A stretch of 64,000 nt of DNA from Chionoecetes opilio (GCA_016584305.1 JACEEZ010020234.1:39955-103954); one strand, 5' to 3'; shown: positions 21,271 to 34,785, numbered from the stretch's first letter. Translations and numbers: made by a program. The notes: generated by a model not told the origin, from the sequence alone.

Positions 21271-22284
21271 AAAACGACCGTGAAACTCTCGTCCCTATTA
21301 ACCCAATTTCATTTGTAAGTGTCCCTATATTAAAGAAGGGAATGAATGAGAGGGTTCCACGGCACTGACTTCCCCAATACTTCAAAGGCACGGAAACAGA
21401 ACAACAAATAAAACGGGCACATACTTCTTATCAATAAACAATAAGAGAATACAAAGATAATGGGTCACTTACTTCTTATCGTAACGTTTGGCGGGGGAAA
21501 TCCAGCTCTAGCCTCACTCCCGCCCACCTGTTTGGGTTGAAATATTTAGGGTGAACCATTACTGTCATCTCCCTCTCAACCTCTTTAAGACACGCCCCTC
21601 CTCCCCCACCTGCCCCTTCACCTCCTTCCAGGCTGCACGGGGTCGGATTAACCTTCATTTTAACGTTTTAAGTAATTTTTAGTAAGCCAAGGTGGTCGTC
21701 AGCCATTATTTGTTTACGATCAGCCATGGTTCGGTCTCGGCCGGGGTCTGGGTGCTCTTTTTGGTTTTGGGTTCGGGGTCGGGGAGGGTCTATTTGAGGG
21801 CTATATACATTTTTAAAAAACTTTCCCACATAAAAAACACATAAATTATTCTTTGTTTTATTTGACTTTTTTATTCTTTTTTTACCCGCGAAAAGGGATA
21901 AATTTTTCCCTCTCCCCCCCCACTCCTTGGTCTTTCTTGGGGGCGTAAAAAACGGTTAGGAGGAAGGAGGAAGAGGAATACAAGGAATAAAAAAGGAAAC
22001 AAAACGCAAAAAACCAAAGGGGCCTTAAAAGGGTTTTTGCTTTAACTACACTACACAAAATAGATATAAAGAAAGGATGGGAAAGTAGAAGGTCCCCCCC
22101 ACCCACCCATCCCCCCAGCCGAAGCTGGCCCGGGAAAAAAAGTGATACCATAAATATAGAAAAACCCCTGCATGGAATTTGTGGGGAAGTTGAAAGCTGA
22201 AATCTATGCTAACTATACAGTTTGTGGGGTAGGTTTAGTGCTTGATAGATAGGTCATTTATGTGGTTTGTAAGGGGTGGAACAC
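21271..22284. other. No gene recognised
   Basis: Mixed AT-rich sequence with many homopolymer runs of A, C, G and T. The pattern suggests low consensus quality. No domain or repeat structure was identified. Confidence 0.4.
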
Positions 22285-22790
22285 AGTGTGGGGTTCAAGG
22301 GTGGTGCGGCACCCTTGCCGGCCCTTTTCTGGGAGACAGCAGTCAATCGGGCCCCGCTCCGTTCAATCCCGCGGTTTGTTTTTTCCATTGGGACCCGTCA
22401 TTCAATCCCTCCTGCACAGTGACCCCTGGTCCCTTTAAATCCCGAGGGTGGTCACAAACTGTCAAAACCCTAACTAAACCCAAGCTCGTCAGGGGTCGAG
22501 AGATGGGGTAACCGTTAACTGGGGGCTATCTGTGTGTGTTAGGGGGTCTAATGTGTTTTGGGTGTAGTCAGTTAAAGGGTGGTGGGGCAGCCTTGCCTGG
22601 CGTTTTGGGGGGAAAGCAGTCAATCGGCCCCAGCTCCTTTTCATCCACTGGGGTGTGCCTTTCCAAGTAGGACGCCGTGCACTTTCAATGCCCCTGCAGC
22701 AGTGACCCCGGGTTTTAAAAATCCGATGGTGGTCACTACTGACAGGGCCCTTACTGAACCACACCCCTTCCAGGTCAAAAGTTTAGTAGT
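22285..22790. repeat. Two diverged ~280-bp direct repeats
   Basis: The blocks beginning near 22295 and 22575 share AAGGGTGGTG, a GGCA-C-CTTGCC core, GGAAAGCAGTCAATCGG-like sequence and AGTGACCCC(G/T)GG. They are diverged copies placed directly before the 3' end of the LINE, possibly its 3' UTR or an unrelated repeat. Confidence 0.55.
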
Positions 22791-22859
22791 GACCGTTTAC
22801 TCGGGGCTGTCTGGACGTGGGGGAGGGGTTTGTGACGCGCTCGCAACTTTTTACGCAAT

Positions 22860-24590
22860 GAGAGAAAGTATCAGAGGCCCCGAGATAAATTTATTATTCC
22901 GAGAAAAAACAGTGAAAACCCGGGGGGATTTGATAGAAATTTTTACGAGGCGTTTTTTAAATGTTTCATTGATTTGAGTTTATACGTCTGACGGAACCCC
23001 TTTCCATCGTTTAAAACAGGGTTTTGTGAAGAAGTATTTTGCTTCTTTCTTTACAACCCGTTTCCCTGCTTTTTTTTAAACCCGTTGTTTCTAGTTGGCT
23101 GCCCCGGTCTAGCATGAAAGATTTTCTGGGAAATTCGTAATCCATTGAAGATTTTAAAAGTTTTCGTGGGTCCCTCTTACCCTTCGTTTTGTTGGGGGGA
23201 AAAGTTAATTCTTTGACTGATTTTGTACGATTTTTTACCAATCAGGATCATTTGGTTACTCTGCCTATATTTTTCTAGTTTATCTATTCCTTTTTATAAA
23301 AATGACCAAACTGCACACTTTCTAGATGGGGGCGAACAACGGTTAAAAAAAAAGTGAGTTTAAATTTTTCAGATTTGAAAATGAAAGTTGTCCCAAAAAA
23401 AGCCAAAACCCAAATTTTTTTTGCAGTTTTACTACCTCTATAATTTGGTTTTTTCGTTTTAGATCTTTGCCCCTTTTTTTTAATTTTTACAGCCATTTTT
23501 TATCCCAAATTTAAAAAAGGGCCCGTTAATGAGCTTTTACTTTCTTTTTGAACCTTATGAGGAACTTTTTCAACCTTTTTGAAAAACGAGGTAAACTAGT
23601 TACGCCCCGTTTTTTTCGTACATTTTTAAATACACTATTTTAAACATCAGTAAATTTGAGAGGGATGAGCGTTTTATTTTTGAATCCATGCTGGAATCTT
23701 TTATTATGCTTTTCTTCTAGAAATTAACGATTTTGTCTCTTTTAAAGGATTCCATTATTTTTTAGCAACTGATGTTAAACGACTGGCGTAGTTTCCGGGT
23801 GCGACTTGTTCCTTTTTTAAATATGGGTGGCATTTTCTAGTTCGCACGGGACATTCCCGGGGATTTTTAAAACTTTTAAAAAAGATGGAAATGGGTTTTA
23901 CTATTTCGTTCTTTTCTTTTTTTAATATGCGTGGCGAAATTTGTCAGGGCCAGGAGCTTTGTTTAATTTTTTATGTTATTTATCGCGAGCAAAAAGTCAC
24001 ATTCCTGAAAGGGTTTAAAGGCTGAGGCAAGTACCTTTGTTTGGTTTTTTGGGGTGGGTTGATTTTTCGTGTTTTTCTACTGTGAAGATGAAAGCAAAAA
24101 GTTATTTAGAGTATCCGCCAAGATACTTCATTTTTTTGTGTGTTTGCCATTTCCATTTCCCCAAAGGGCCTATGGTTTTACGTCATATTTTTTCCTTTTT
24201 TAAAATGGCTGTAGAATTCTTTAGGGTTTTTATTTTCTCATTTCGGCAAAAACGTACTTCAAAATTTTTCTTGCTCTGCTTATGGGGTTTTTTTTGTATT
24301 TTTGTTAATTTTGTCGTGATCGCGTTTGTCTCTTCATTTTGTGTTTTTTTGTGTTTTTTATATCACGCTTTTAGCTTAATTTCACCCTGGGCCCATGCCA
24401 CGGTCCCCCGAACACTTTTTTTTCCCGGGAAAATTCGCCGGCAAGACAATGCCGGTTCAAACTTGCAAAAATTTCCCGATTTTGAGTCAAGACCCAAAAT
24501 GTTTGGGGTTTTATTGGGGGTTTTTGGGTTAAACCCCAAAGTAAAAACCCCCACCCCTACGAATATTTTTGACATTTAGTATTAATGCAG
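22860..24590 (-). mobile_element. CR1/Jockey-like LINE, degraded
   Basis: In shifting minus-strand frames from 24590 the text follows a non-LTR reverse transcriptase in order. A pre-RT linker comes first (YSHFKKGKNMT, NEVSWRIL near 24200-24100), then NKAPGPDK near 23970, PGNVPCELENATHI and NKSHPETT near 23830, HGFKNKT near 23680, KSEKFKLTFFLTVVRPHLES and VQFGHFYKK near 23380-23290, then ETTGLKKSRETGCKERSK near 23060. APGPD, the HGF-x-x-K block and the VRPHLE block are diagnostic of CR1/Jockey-type RT. Almost every block needs a frameshift. Long homopolymers suggest some of these are consensus errors. Confidence 0.75.
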
Positions 24591-24974
24591 GCCTTAATTT
24601 AAAGTACAAAAACTTAAAAAAGAAAAAACTAATGACAAGAACCATTTCAAGCCTATTCAAGCCTATACAAGTAAAAACCCGTGAAAATGGATGTATAACA
24701 TAGTCAGGATTTCATGAGTTAGAGATGGTCTTTCATTTCTTTGTTGGCTGTCTCCTTTTTCGGGGATCCTGGAGCAATCTTATTGTTGCTCCTGATTGCT
24801 CCATAACATTTCTCCTATTTTCAAGACGGTCTTCAGATACGCTTGCTCCCGCGCCAATTAAAAGAGAAGCAAAATTGGACGTTTAAACTCGGCTAGCTTT
24901 GTGAAGAAAGCCATGTGCCCAAAAACTCGCAAGATATTGCTTGGCAATATGCCGGAACAAAGTTGTCGTGTTGA
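24591..24974. other. No gene recognised
   Basis: A-rich at the left, mixed at the right; the transition into unit copy 1 is near 24975. Confidence 0.4.
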
Positions 24975-26849
24975 CCGCGGCTTTTAAAAACAACGTGAAA
25001 CAGTGTAGATTAACAGTCATGATAAAAACTACTGTGTATCATCTTTCCCCCGTGGCACAGACACAGCAGTAGTGATGATATCATTCGTAATATATGGCGG
25101 CTGGCGTGAAAATTATTGCAGCTGGCGAACTATACGTTATTCTATACGGTAGTAATTGAAGCCAATTTGGTATAATTGTTCATTTTGTGAAGAAATCTTG
25201 GAAAACTTGGTAGACATGTATCTTGAGATAGTTGTACATTACATTGGGAAGGGCTGCCAAAATGGAGACCCCTTGACAAACTGCCTTTGGGCCAAAATCC
25301 ATAATGGCAGATCCCCATGAGGCAGATAATTAAGTGCTCCAAAAAACAGGCAAACCTATGCCTCACTCAAATCACATTTAATGCGATCATTGGTTACAAA
25401 AGCGCCATGGTGATAAAAAACAGCGTACAATAAGTTCCAGAACAAAAAGCCACCCCTGGGCGGGCGCGCTGGGCACGGCACGGGCCGAAGGGGAAGATTC
25501 CGGCCTACAACTTTTCAGGTTGATTTTAGGAGACCTGGTCTTTTTGTAAAAAACACGATGCGCATTAAAAGTGTGTTGTAGTGATGATCTAGGCAGCGCT
25601 GGCACTAACACATTGCTGGACTAAAAACCTAAATACTAAATACATGGGAGAAATGTATTCCAAATCCACATACTAAATCATTTTCCAATGCATTTACATA
25701 CTAATACTAAATACTTAATGTATTTAACTACATTTGTAAATCATTTAAATACACATCATTCCTAAATGAATGCCAGAATGTAAATCATCAAAGTTTCCGC
25801 AATATTCACTCTCATTATTTAATTCTAAAATCTCCAGAGGCACAAAAGTATGAAATGTAAATATCCAAAGTTCTAATATTTGCAGATATAAAGTAGCATT
25901 CCCTTTGATCCTTCTATAAACCATCTACGAACTATGGAATCCAACTCCGGTGACATAAGGTTTTGAGTTGCATTATGTAGTATACTCAAAGTTTGCACAC
26001 ACTTTCAACACTCATGAAATTCTTGGAGGTCAATACAGTATAGAAGGCTGGAGGAAGCAATCCGACTACTAGTGATGATGAGAACAGATCCAGAACGCTA
26101 ACGCTGTTTATCAGACAGCAGGACAGAACTGAAACTTGTCGTAGAGCGCGGTGTAACAACCCTGTCCCGGGCTTCCGCCAGCCCGTCGCCACCACACCTT
26201 TGCACCACATCCCTCCTCCCATTCCCAATAGCCTTGCTGGGCTAGATGACTGTACATGTGAATAGGATAAGAAATACCACAGAGAATTTGTTCTTGTTCA
26301 TTTTGTCAAGGACAAATGCAAATGTGTATTATAGCTCAGCCTGGCTATTGTGTACTTATATACCGATCTCCAGAAAGCTCTGAACAAAAACTGGATTTCC
26401 TTAGATTTGCGTTTCCTTAAAAATTTCCTTAAAATCCCAGGACATTTCCTTGAAAGTGGGAAACACTGGTTCACTGTCACATCAGGATGCTTGATAGTTG
26501 GGGGGGGGTGGCGGTTTATGGCCAAATTTCAATCTGCTAAAAATAGTAATTAAATTTGTATATGTATTTAAATAAAAAATGTAATTTAAATAATCCATTT
26601 AAAGTAATTTACAATACATGAAACCAAGATTATGAATACATTACAAATACACACATGTATTTATATACAAATGTATTTAAATAGTGACCAGCTCTGATCA
26701 CAAAACACACACAAGTACTAGAGGATACAAACAGTGGATATGGTGAAAAATAGTTCATTCCCAACATTTCTTCACAAGTAACATTGAACATTGCAAGCCC
26801 CTCAACCCACCACCCACAAGCAAAACCCACACCACAGCCACTTACTCCT

Positions 26850-27880
26850 CCACAGGTCGTGTCTGGGATATGCCTGGCAACACGGACTCATGGTAGGGAA
26901 AACACTTGCCGCACATATCACAAGTACTCCTCCACAGTGTGGGTGAGAATGTGGTGTTAAGCCTGCTTCTTGTGGGCAAATGTTTTCATACAATCCTGAC
27001 CACTCAAAGTTTCTCTCACCAGTGGGGTGAGCATGTGTGTGTTAGACTGGCTATTTGGGCAAATGTTTTCTACACTCGACACTCAAAGGTTTCTCCACAG
27101 TGTGGGTGACCATGTGTTGCTAAGATTTCTTTCTCGGCAAATGTTTTACGACACTCCTGACACCAAAGTTTTCTCACACCAGTGTGGGTGCGCATGGTGT
27201 TGTGTTAAGGAACTGCTTATTCTGGGTAAATGTTTTCCTACATTCCTGACACTAAAAGTTCTCACACCAGGTGGGGAGCATGTGGTGTTAAGCTGCTCTT
27301 CTGGGCAAAGGTTTTCCCCACTGCTGACACTCAAAGGTTCTCACCAGTGTGGGTGAGCAAGTGTGTTTTCGATTGCTCTTTGTGGGTCAAATGTTTTTAC
27401 CACACTCCTGACACTCAAAGTTCTCTCACCAGTTGTGGGTGAGCATATGTGCGTAGACTGATCTTGGGGTAACTGTTTTCCTACCACTCCTGACACTCAA
27501 AGTCCTCACACCAGTGTGGTGTGAGCAGTGTGCGTTAAGATGCTCTTGTGGGTAAATGTTTCCTACACTCCCGACACTCAAAGTTTCCAGTGGGGGTGAC
27601 CATGTGGCTCCCTAACGAGCCCCTTTATCAGTGAAACCACTTGTGCCACAGGGTCACACCTCAGCCCTGTCTGGTTGTAGGGGTGAGGATGTGTGCAGTA
27701 ATACAGCCTTGCTGGGAGAACACTTGCCACAGTGGTCACAAGTGTAGGTCCTCGCACCCTCCATTGCAGCACTACTTCTGCCAGCACCCCTGTGGTGGGA
27801 GGCGTCAGCTGTGTCTGCAGAAACCCCGGTGGGGCTGGAGTGAGCAGGCTGCTGGAAGCGATGAAGTCCGGCAACCCTGA
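26850..27880 (-). pseudogene. C2H2 zinc-finger array, copy 1 (~10 fingers)
   Basis: On the minus strand there are about ten 84-bp finger units. Eight linker sequences of the HTGE/VRNFEC type are visible at roughly 85-bp spacing between 27013 and 27590. They are preceded by the N-terminal region that also heads the other copies (Pro/Ser-rich, then a CDHCGK-type first finger near 27730). Nearly every unit carries a one-base indel, so no frame spans more than two or three fingers. C2H2 arrays bind DNA in the nucleus. It is the shortest of the three arrays. The same gene at 56700-58740 is much better preserved in its N-terminal third. Confidence 0.8.
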
Positions 27881-28599
27881 ACAGAAGGGAAGCAGGAGTG
27901 CAGAGAGGAAGCCTGGGGTGGGTGATGGGCTGGACTCTACCTCAGGAGACTGTACATGGTGGCGTCACAATAACCATCACAGCTATGTCTACAAGACATA
28001 CACTACTGTATTAACTCTAACAAAACATGTCGCTGTGGTTCCTTTCGTACATTACTGTGCTACAAAAGTTTGGGAAAACCTGGTTTAGGCCATGGCCTAT
28101 CTGAGGAGCTGGCCGGCCAGCTAAGGAACAACAACAACAAACCTCTGTCTATTAGCCTTCGTGCACAAGGAATCAATGATCTGAAGTTGTGAATTAACAC
28201 CCTAATTCGCTGTTACAGCCAGTGACCGATTGGTTGAGGCAATACCTGGCTGTATATTTTCCTATAGGTGGGATGAGCATTATCTTTGCACAGCAGTAGG
28301 GGGGTTCCTGGGTGGATGGGTGCGGAAACAATGTTCCTGGGATGCACCGTATGAGACAACGGGACACTTATAACAGCTACTGGCCAGTGAGCGGGGTATT
28401 CAGTGTAATGCTCTAATGCCCACATGATCTCATCTTTATAATATGCCCATGTAATGTGAGAAAGTAACTAGACGACGCTGACAAGCGGGTATCAGTTTGT
28501 TGGTGGTACGTCACCGGACTGTGGCTTCGTCGGAAGGCGATGTCTCTTACGCCGTGGGGTTTCCAGCCCTGCCAGATCAATATATCATAAAAATGCGAA

Positions 28600-28930
28600 G
28601 TAAGTTAATTCCCCCGAATTGTGATTGTTATGCCTGTCAGTGCGTATGTGAAAAGATTTCTCCGGCGGGATTCATAAGGGAGGAAAATAGTAGGGCCGAC
28701 TTGTGATTGTTAGCCGTCAGGTGGGTCTGTGGAAAAGATTCTCCTGGCGGGATTCATAAGGAAAATAGAGGGCCCGAATTGGATGTTAGCCTGTCAGGGG
28801 TCTGTGAAAAATATTTCTCCTGGCGGGATTCTAAGGGAACATAGAGGGAACGAATTGTTATGTTAGCCTGTCAGTGCGTTGGAAAAGTTCTTCTGGCGGG
28901 ATGATAAGGAAAATAGAGGGCCCAGGTCAG
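28600..28930. repeat. 78-bp minisatellite, 4 units
   Basis: Units contain GAATTGTGATTGTTAGCC(T)GTCAG, then AAAAGATTCTCCTGGCGGG and ATTCATAAGGG. Four units here against three at 42880 and two at 60150. Confidence 0.85.
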
Positions 28931-29076
28931 TGTAGCGCGTGTGGGTCATCCGACGTCCCCAAAGGAAACATGAACAGATTCCATGTCCCAGCCCCCAAGA
29001 AGACGTCGTAGTCCACAGTGGCACAAATCTCTCTAGTCAGTGAGGGCTGCAGCGCTCCTTCGGTATCCCTTCAGAC

Positions 29077-30405
29077 GGTAATCCGGAGTTTCGCCCCATG
29101 GACGTTCGCCCCCATCCTAATCGGACGTTTCGCCACACATTAGCGGAATGTTTCGCCCCACATAGCGGACGTTTCGCCCCCCCATTCGTGGATGTTCGAC
29201 CCCCATGCGTGGATGTTTCGCCCACTCGCGGACCGTTTCGCCCCCATTCGTTGGATGTTTCGCCCCACCGCGGACGGTCGCCCCATTCTCTTCTTTTCTT
29301 CTAGGTGGGGAGCTAAAACACGAGTTTTCAGGTCGCAGTTCAAAGCCTATTTTCCGGCTGGCTCCCTGAGGCTCTGTAAGGGATTAGGCCTAACTCTCTG
29401 CTTTTTTTACCCAAGCCTTTTCTAGAAAACTTTAACCCCTCAATGATCTTATATTGGGGTCTGTACCTATCAAACCTAAAAGAAATTCCATTAGCCCATC
29501 TATGATTCCCTCTCCCATCCCCATTCGTGGATGTTTTCCGCCCCACTCGCCGACGTTTCCGCCACATTAGCGGACGTTTCGCCCACATTAGCGGGACGTT
29601 TCGGCCCCATCTGGATGTTTCGCCCCACGGAAATTACATACTATTTCAAAACTGTCATCAAATGACTAACAAAACGGTCAGACATATTGATCCCTTATTG
29701 ATCCATTGTTTACGCACAAAATGATGACGAAATGCTGTTATCGACCGGTCTTAAAGGGACAGCGTAATGAATTCCGTACTAGAGCGCAGAATACATAAAA
29801 ACATATAAGCCTTTGGAATACTATCGGAGTAGACGCTTGAGTTTGATCCATTTTTGCGTACTCATGCAAATACTTGGACTGAGCGTCTGAAGACATTGGC
29901 ATGATTTAGTCATTTTATAGAAATTGGGATGAAAAGTCATTTTGTATTATCTAACAATCCCAGAATGTTTTGAAATGGACGTTCTGAAGGAAATTTTTTA
30001 TTCTCATCTGATTTTATGAAATTTCGACGTGTAGTTAGGTATTGGTTAGAAACTAAGTGTGTCAAAATTTTGGAGAGATTTGAAGAAATATGGAAATTAT
30101 CGTAGAAAAATAGGACATATCACTCAAATCATGTTGACTATAGTACGGAATTCCAAGTGCACTGTCCCTTTAGACCGGTCCCCGGGTAAACAGCCATTTC
30201 GTCATCATTTTGTGCGTAAAACAAATCTATCAGTATTTCTGATGAATTTTGTAGTATTTGTATGACAGTTTAAAACAGTATAGTAATTTCCGTGGGGGCG
30301 AAACGTTCCGCGAGTGGGGCGGAAAAAAGTCCGCAAATGGCGAGCTACGTTTTTTTCGCGATTGGGCGGGTGGCTAAACATCCATGGGTGGCGAAACTGT
30401 TCCGG
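29077..30405. mobile_element. Foldback transposon, copy 1
   Basis: The ends consist of tandem 20-22 bp units of GCGGACGTTTCGCCCCAC at the left and their inverse complement at the right. Inside them lie long inverted arms (AATGACTAACAAAACGGTC... to GGTCTTAAAGGGAC, mirrored at 30160-30260). Host sequence ATCCCTTCAGAC/ATTCCCTTCAGAC is duplicated at the two ends, and copy 2 of the unit shows the empty site at 43272-43286. A segment at 29285-29520 interrupts the left end relative to the 60479 copy. No transposase is recognised. Confidence 0.8.
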
Positions 30406-31754
30406 CATTCCCTTCAGACTAATCATCACCACGACAGAATGAGAAGGGGAAAGGTTTGTGGGCGTGGTTCAAGAAGTGGCCGTAGTAGACATGTAGACCA
30501 TACGGGCCTAACACTTATACCCAAGCCCTCTGTAGTGCATCAGAGGGCCCTGAGCCTCCGCTTGCCTATGCACCGCACCCCCCACAATCCCGCTGTGCCC
30601 CGCAGTGATGAGGACACCCAAGCTAGCCACGCCATGCTGCTCTCCTCATCCTGTCCTCCCACTCCACTCCCGCACTCGCCACGTCACCACTTGTTTACAG
30701 CGGTGCATGCTAACCGTTATATTACTCTTACAAGCAGGCGCCACACACACTCAGGAGGGCTACAGGAGGCCTACACAGTATTATAAGTCAGACAACTACA
30801 GGCTGCCTCGCGGCCCTACACAACGCTTCTCTTGTGACTTTGCGCCAGGGACCGCGTCACTGACGCCAAACTTTGTGTTGTTTGCTTGTATTTTTACTTT
30901 AGTGTACAAGCAGCGTGTGAACTGTTGTTTTCCAGTCACCTGTGATCGCAGGGAATGTGGTTAGTTTCCGACGTTATAATGATTATTATCGTGATTTATT
31001 GTTGCTTGACGACGATCCTGACGAGGTAAAATGCACCTCCAGCTTAAGAGTCAGGGACTGTGTCTAGGATGCCAATCCTTGGATTTTTCCGATCTTGTGA
31101 TTGGCCATAGCCCGGGGATAGTTTTGTCTATCTGAGATTATTCAAGTATTTCTCCCGTAGTTATCTCAAGGTAGCATGTGTACCGTATTTAGGATTACGT
31201 TTCCTCAATGGGTATTTAAAGACCTTGGGAATATTATGTCTATCTTGGATTCTTTGGGTCAGTCTTGGGGTTTATGAAGACGTAGAGTGGCACGCCTGTG
31301 GAAGCAGCCAAGCACCGCGGACAAGCGTGCGGTATCCAAGCGAGCTTGAAACGCATAGCAAATGACCCCTGAAAAGAACATGATAGAAAGGACGAAAAGT
31401 GAAGCAAGAACACTAAAAAGGAATAGGGTGGGGCGGGACAAGGACACAAAAGGTAACCATTTCTCTTTCAAATGAACAGCCACTGGGCGAGTTCTCAAAT
31501 GGGGAAAAAGAAACAAGGGAAAATGAAAAGGTCTCCTGCGTTTGGGGGAAAATGTCATGGGGTAAATTTGTTAGGCAGATAGATCACAATATAGGTGTCA
31601 GTTTTGAGAAACTTTGACAAACAAAATGACACAGACTCCAGATAGCCCCTTCTAACTTTCCTGAAATCATGGATGTGAAATGTAAGTATTAACACCACCA
31701 CACGTCTGTAAATAAAAAGAAAACGTTGTCCTGGCGACTTTAGGTTATCTACGG

Positions 31755-31847
31755 TAACTAATTTGGTATTTTAATTTACTTTCGTGATTTTCTGGCTAAC
31801 AACAGACGCTTTTCTGTATTAACGGAAAGATCTGGGCGTGAAGGGTT
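31755..31847 (+). mobile_element. 5'-truncated piggyBac-type MITE in unit copy 1
   Basis: Only the right third of the MITE is present: GTAACTAATTTGGTAT to GGAAAGATCTGGGCGTGAAGG, with TTAA changed to TTAC. The same truncated piece lies in the other units at 44668 and 51518, so the truncation predates unit duplication. Confidence 0.75.
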
Positions 31848-31959
31848 ACTAGTATTTAGAGAAACATTAGAATATCACTGCAATAGATGTAATCACGTGA
31901 TGGCTAGTCTTTATTCTGTCCACCACTATAATAAATCGTGTTCCCTATTTTTTCGGGGT

Positions 31960-32200
31960 GAAGTCAGTTCGTACACAAGTTGTTTCGTACCCCCAGTATA
32001 GATTCGTACACCAAAATTGTTTCGTTGTCTATATGAAACCATGTCGTTTTGTACACTCAGCTCAGAGTGAACTTGACTACAAGAGTTTCGAAAAAGACAC
32101 CAGGTATGTTCGAAAAACTCAAAATCAGTGTACGAAACAACTAAAAAAACCTGGGTACGAAACAAAATTGTGTACGAAACTCCTTGTAACCATTATTTCT
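31960..32200. mobile_element. MITE with GTACACAAGTTGTTTCGTAC ends
   Basis: The left end TCGTACACAAGTTGTTTCGT and the right end carry the same sequence in inverse orientation. Further TTTCGTAC repeats of alternating orientation fill the inside, giving a roughly 230-bp hairpin. The same element is at 46490-46720 and 51725-51950, with a partial copy at 35805-35910. Confidence 0.7.
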
Positions 32201-32344
32201 ACTTTCCTGAACTACTTTTTGCCCGTTTATGGTTTAGATGTGTTTTATATGGGAAGGAAATCTTTGTAATGTTATAGTTTTTATTCAACATTTTAAATGT
32301 TTTTTTCATTTTTTTTTATTTTTTGGGATATATTAATTTTTAAA

Positions 32345-33190
32345 ATGTTTTAGGGGTCTTTCACGTGACGTCACAGCCCTTGTTGTGGCTGCGACGGGCG
32401 CGGGAGATGCGAGCTGGGGCCCAAAAAAACTCCACTTCCCCCCCGTGTTTGAGTTATGGTAATTTTACCCTACCAAATATATTTTTATTATACCTATAAA
32501 AGAATATGTTGTCTTCGGAATGTTTGTTCTATAAATTATCAAAAAAAAACCCGTAAAACACATAAAAAAAGGGGCCATTATGAGACTCGCAATATATGCA
32601 TAAATTTAAATTTTTTAATATTCACCAACCCCAGTTTCCCTTTTAATTTTTTGCTCGAAAACTTTTTTACATGAAGAATATAATAAAGGGGGAATTTCAT
32701 TAGTTTCCATTGATTACGTTTTCTGATAAATAATTTAGCACTGCAAAAAAATTAGCGTTAACTAAAAAAAATAACATATGAAATCGGGTAATTTTTCCAA
32801 AATTGAGGTTTTTTTTATTTAACGAATTATACAGGGTTCTAATTTATTTATCAAAAAACTAAAACAAGGGAAAAGCTAATGAAATCCCTTCATTGAATTT
32901 CCATGTAAAATGTTTTCCAGCAAAATATGAAAGGGAAGCTGGAGTGGGAATATAAGTTCAGCAATATCTTGATCTCATAATGGCCTTTCTTTAGTGTGTT
33001 TTACGGTTTTTTATTTGATAATTTTAAATAGAACAAACTTTTCCCGAAACAACATATATCTTTATACTAAAACATATATTTGGAGGGTAAAATTCCATAA
33101 GTGGCAAACACGGGCGGCAAGGGATTTTGTTGGTCCCACCGCTCCGAGGGGCGGCTTTTGGCTTGAAGACGTAGGTTGACGTCAGTGCAA
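32345..33190. mobile_element. Hairpin (foldback MITE-like) element, copy 1
   Basis: A roughly 850-bp imperfect palindrome. The left arm starts near CACGTGACGTCACAGCCC and the right arm ends near GACGTCAGTGCAAGACGCC. The centre lies near ATTAGCGTTAACTAA and its complement. No open frame. Copies occur at 36070, 46890 and 52115. Confidence 0.8.
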
Positions 33191-33359
33191 GACGCCTATT
33201 ATATAAAGGTGGTATATATGCGGGGTCTAATGTTTACTCCTACTTAAACTCTACATCCTACACTTTAGGTACAATTACTATTGCTTTATGATAGTGTCTA
33301 TTTACAGTACGATTATAGAAAAACTAAACAGACAAACAAAAAAACATTTTTTTTTTTCT

Positions 33360-33969
33360 TGCCTAAGTGTTTGTTCATGAGAGAGAGAGAGAGAGAGAGA
33401 AGGGGGAGAGGGGAGAGAGGAATGTTCTTATAAGGGGATGTTTAGGTTCAAATTTTTTCCTTTAAAATTTTATCTCAATTTTTTTTTGAACAATTTTATA
33501 TATTTGTTTTTTTTTATTTTTTGTTATTATTTTTTTTTTAATTTCGAGCTTTATTTTTTCTATTTTTTTTTTCCCCTTTATTTTTTTATTTTTTTATTTT
33601 TCTCATGGGTCATTTTTTTTTCCCTTTGAATTATAAATTTTCGTTATTTTTCTTTCCCTTTTTAAAGATTATCTCCTCCTCTTTATCCTCCTCCCTCCCC
33701 TTCCTCCTCCTCCTCCCCTCCTCCTCCTCCCCCCCTCCCCCTCCTTCCCTTTCCTTTCCTTTTTCCTTCCCCGCCTTCCCTTTCCCTTTCCCTTTCCCTT
33801 TCATCAGTTGATATTAACTTAAAAACTATATCCACCTCCTTCTCTCTTCTCTCTCTCTTCTCTCTCTCCTCTCTCTCTCTCTCTTTTCTCTCTCCTCTCT
33901 TCTTCTCTTTTCAATTTTCTAATTCGGTAAAAGTAAAAGGAAAAAAAGAGAAGAGAGAGAGAGGAGGAG

Positions 33970-34014
<45 letters not shown>

Positions 34015-34140
34015 GGAGAGAGAGAGAAAGAGAGGGAGAGAGAGAGAGAGGATAAACTATAGGGGGTTTTTTTGCGGGGGATTTTGGTTGCAATCGGAAA
34101 ATTTTCGGTTGCAATCGGGAATCCCCAGGCAAAACCCCTT
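33360..34140. repeat. GA, T-rich and CT/GA low-complexity tracts
   Basis: (GA)n at 33379-33420, a T-rich stretch with TTCGAGCTTTATTTTTTC shared with 53380 in copy 4, (CCT)n near 33680-33740, (TC)n at 33840-33910 and (GA)n at 33950-34050. The (TC)n and (GA)n pair form a potential hairpin. Confidence 0.85.
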
Positions 34141-34465
34141 ATTCGTTAAAAATACATAATAATAATAGTAAAATTTAAATAATAATAATGATGATGATGA
34201 TGATGATGATATGATGGATGAAATTTTATAATAATAATTTTTTAATTTAATAAAAAAATAATAATAATATAATAATAATATAATGATAATATAACAATAA
34301 ACATAACTACATATAATTTACTAAAAGTAAAATACAAAAAAATAAAAAAAAATAAAATAATAATAATAAAATATAATAATAATATAATAATGAAAATAAA
34401 TTATAAAAAAATAATTAATAAAAAATATAATTAATAATAACTAAAAAATTAATAATAATAATAAC

Positions 34466-34499
<34 letters not shown>

Positions 34500-34737
34500 T
34501 AATATAATAAAATATAAAAATAATAATAATAATAATAAAAATAAAATAACAATAATAATAATAATACATAATAAACAATAATAATAATAATAATAATAAT
34601 TTTTAAAAAATAATAAAAAAACAATAAAATAAAATAAATAATAAAATAACAATAATAATAATATAATAATAATAATAATAATAAAAAATAATAAAAATAA
34701 TAATAATAAAATAACAATAACAATAACAATAATAATA

Positions 34738-34785
<48 letters not shown>

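Larger units (their letters stand above)
24975..33830 (+). repeat. Composite tandem unit, copy 1
   Basis: First version of the large unit. Order: anonymous block with GGCTGGCG motifs (24975-25620), TAAATAC minisatellite (25625-25760), zinc-finger array (26850-27880), 78-bp minisatellite (28600-28930), foldback element (29077-30405), anonymous block (30420-31905), GTACACAAG MITE (31960-32200), hairpin element (32345-33190), and GA/T-rich tail to about 33830. It lacks the roughly 900-bp block with the AT microsatellite found at 58780-59680 in copy 4. The array is interrupted after it by 2 kb of simple repeat and LINE. Confidence 0.85.

Noticed and set aside
26906..27442. Plus-strand Cys/Phe-rich repeat frames in unit copy 1
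   Set aside because: Same antisense shadow of the zinc-finger array.
29098..29304. Repeat protein with DVSPHRG/DVRPP motifs
   Set aside because: Translation of the GCGGACGTTTCGCCCC tandem units at the foldback end.
31240..31558. Conserved minus-strand frame found again at 44110-44383 and 51023-51323
   Set aside because: It recurs because the whole unit is duplicated. Frames differ between copies through indels, codon pattern is unremarkable and no domain is seen.
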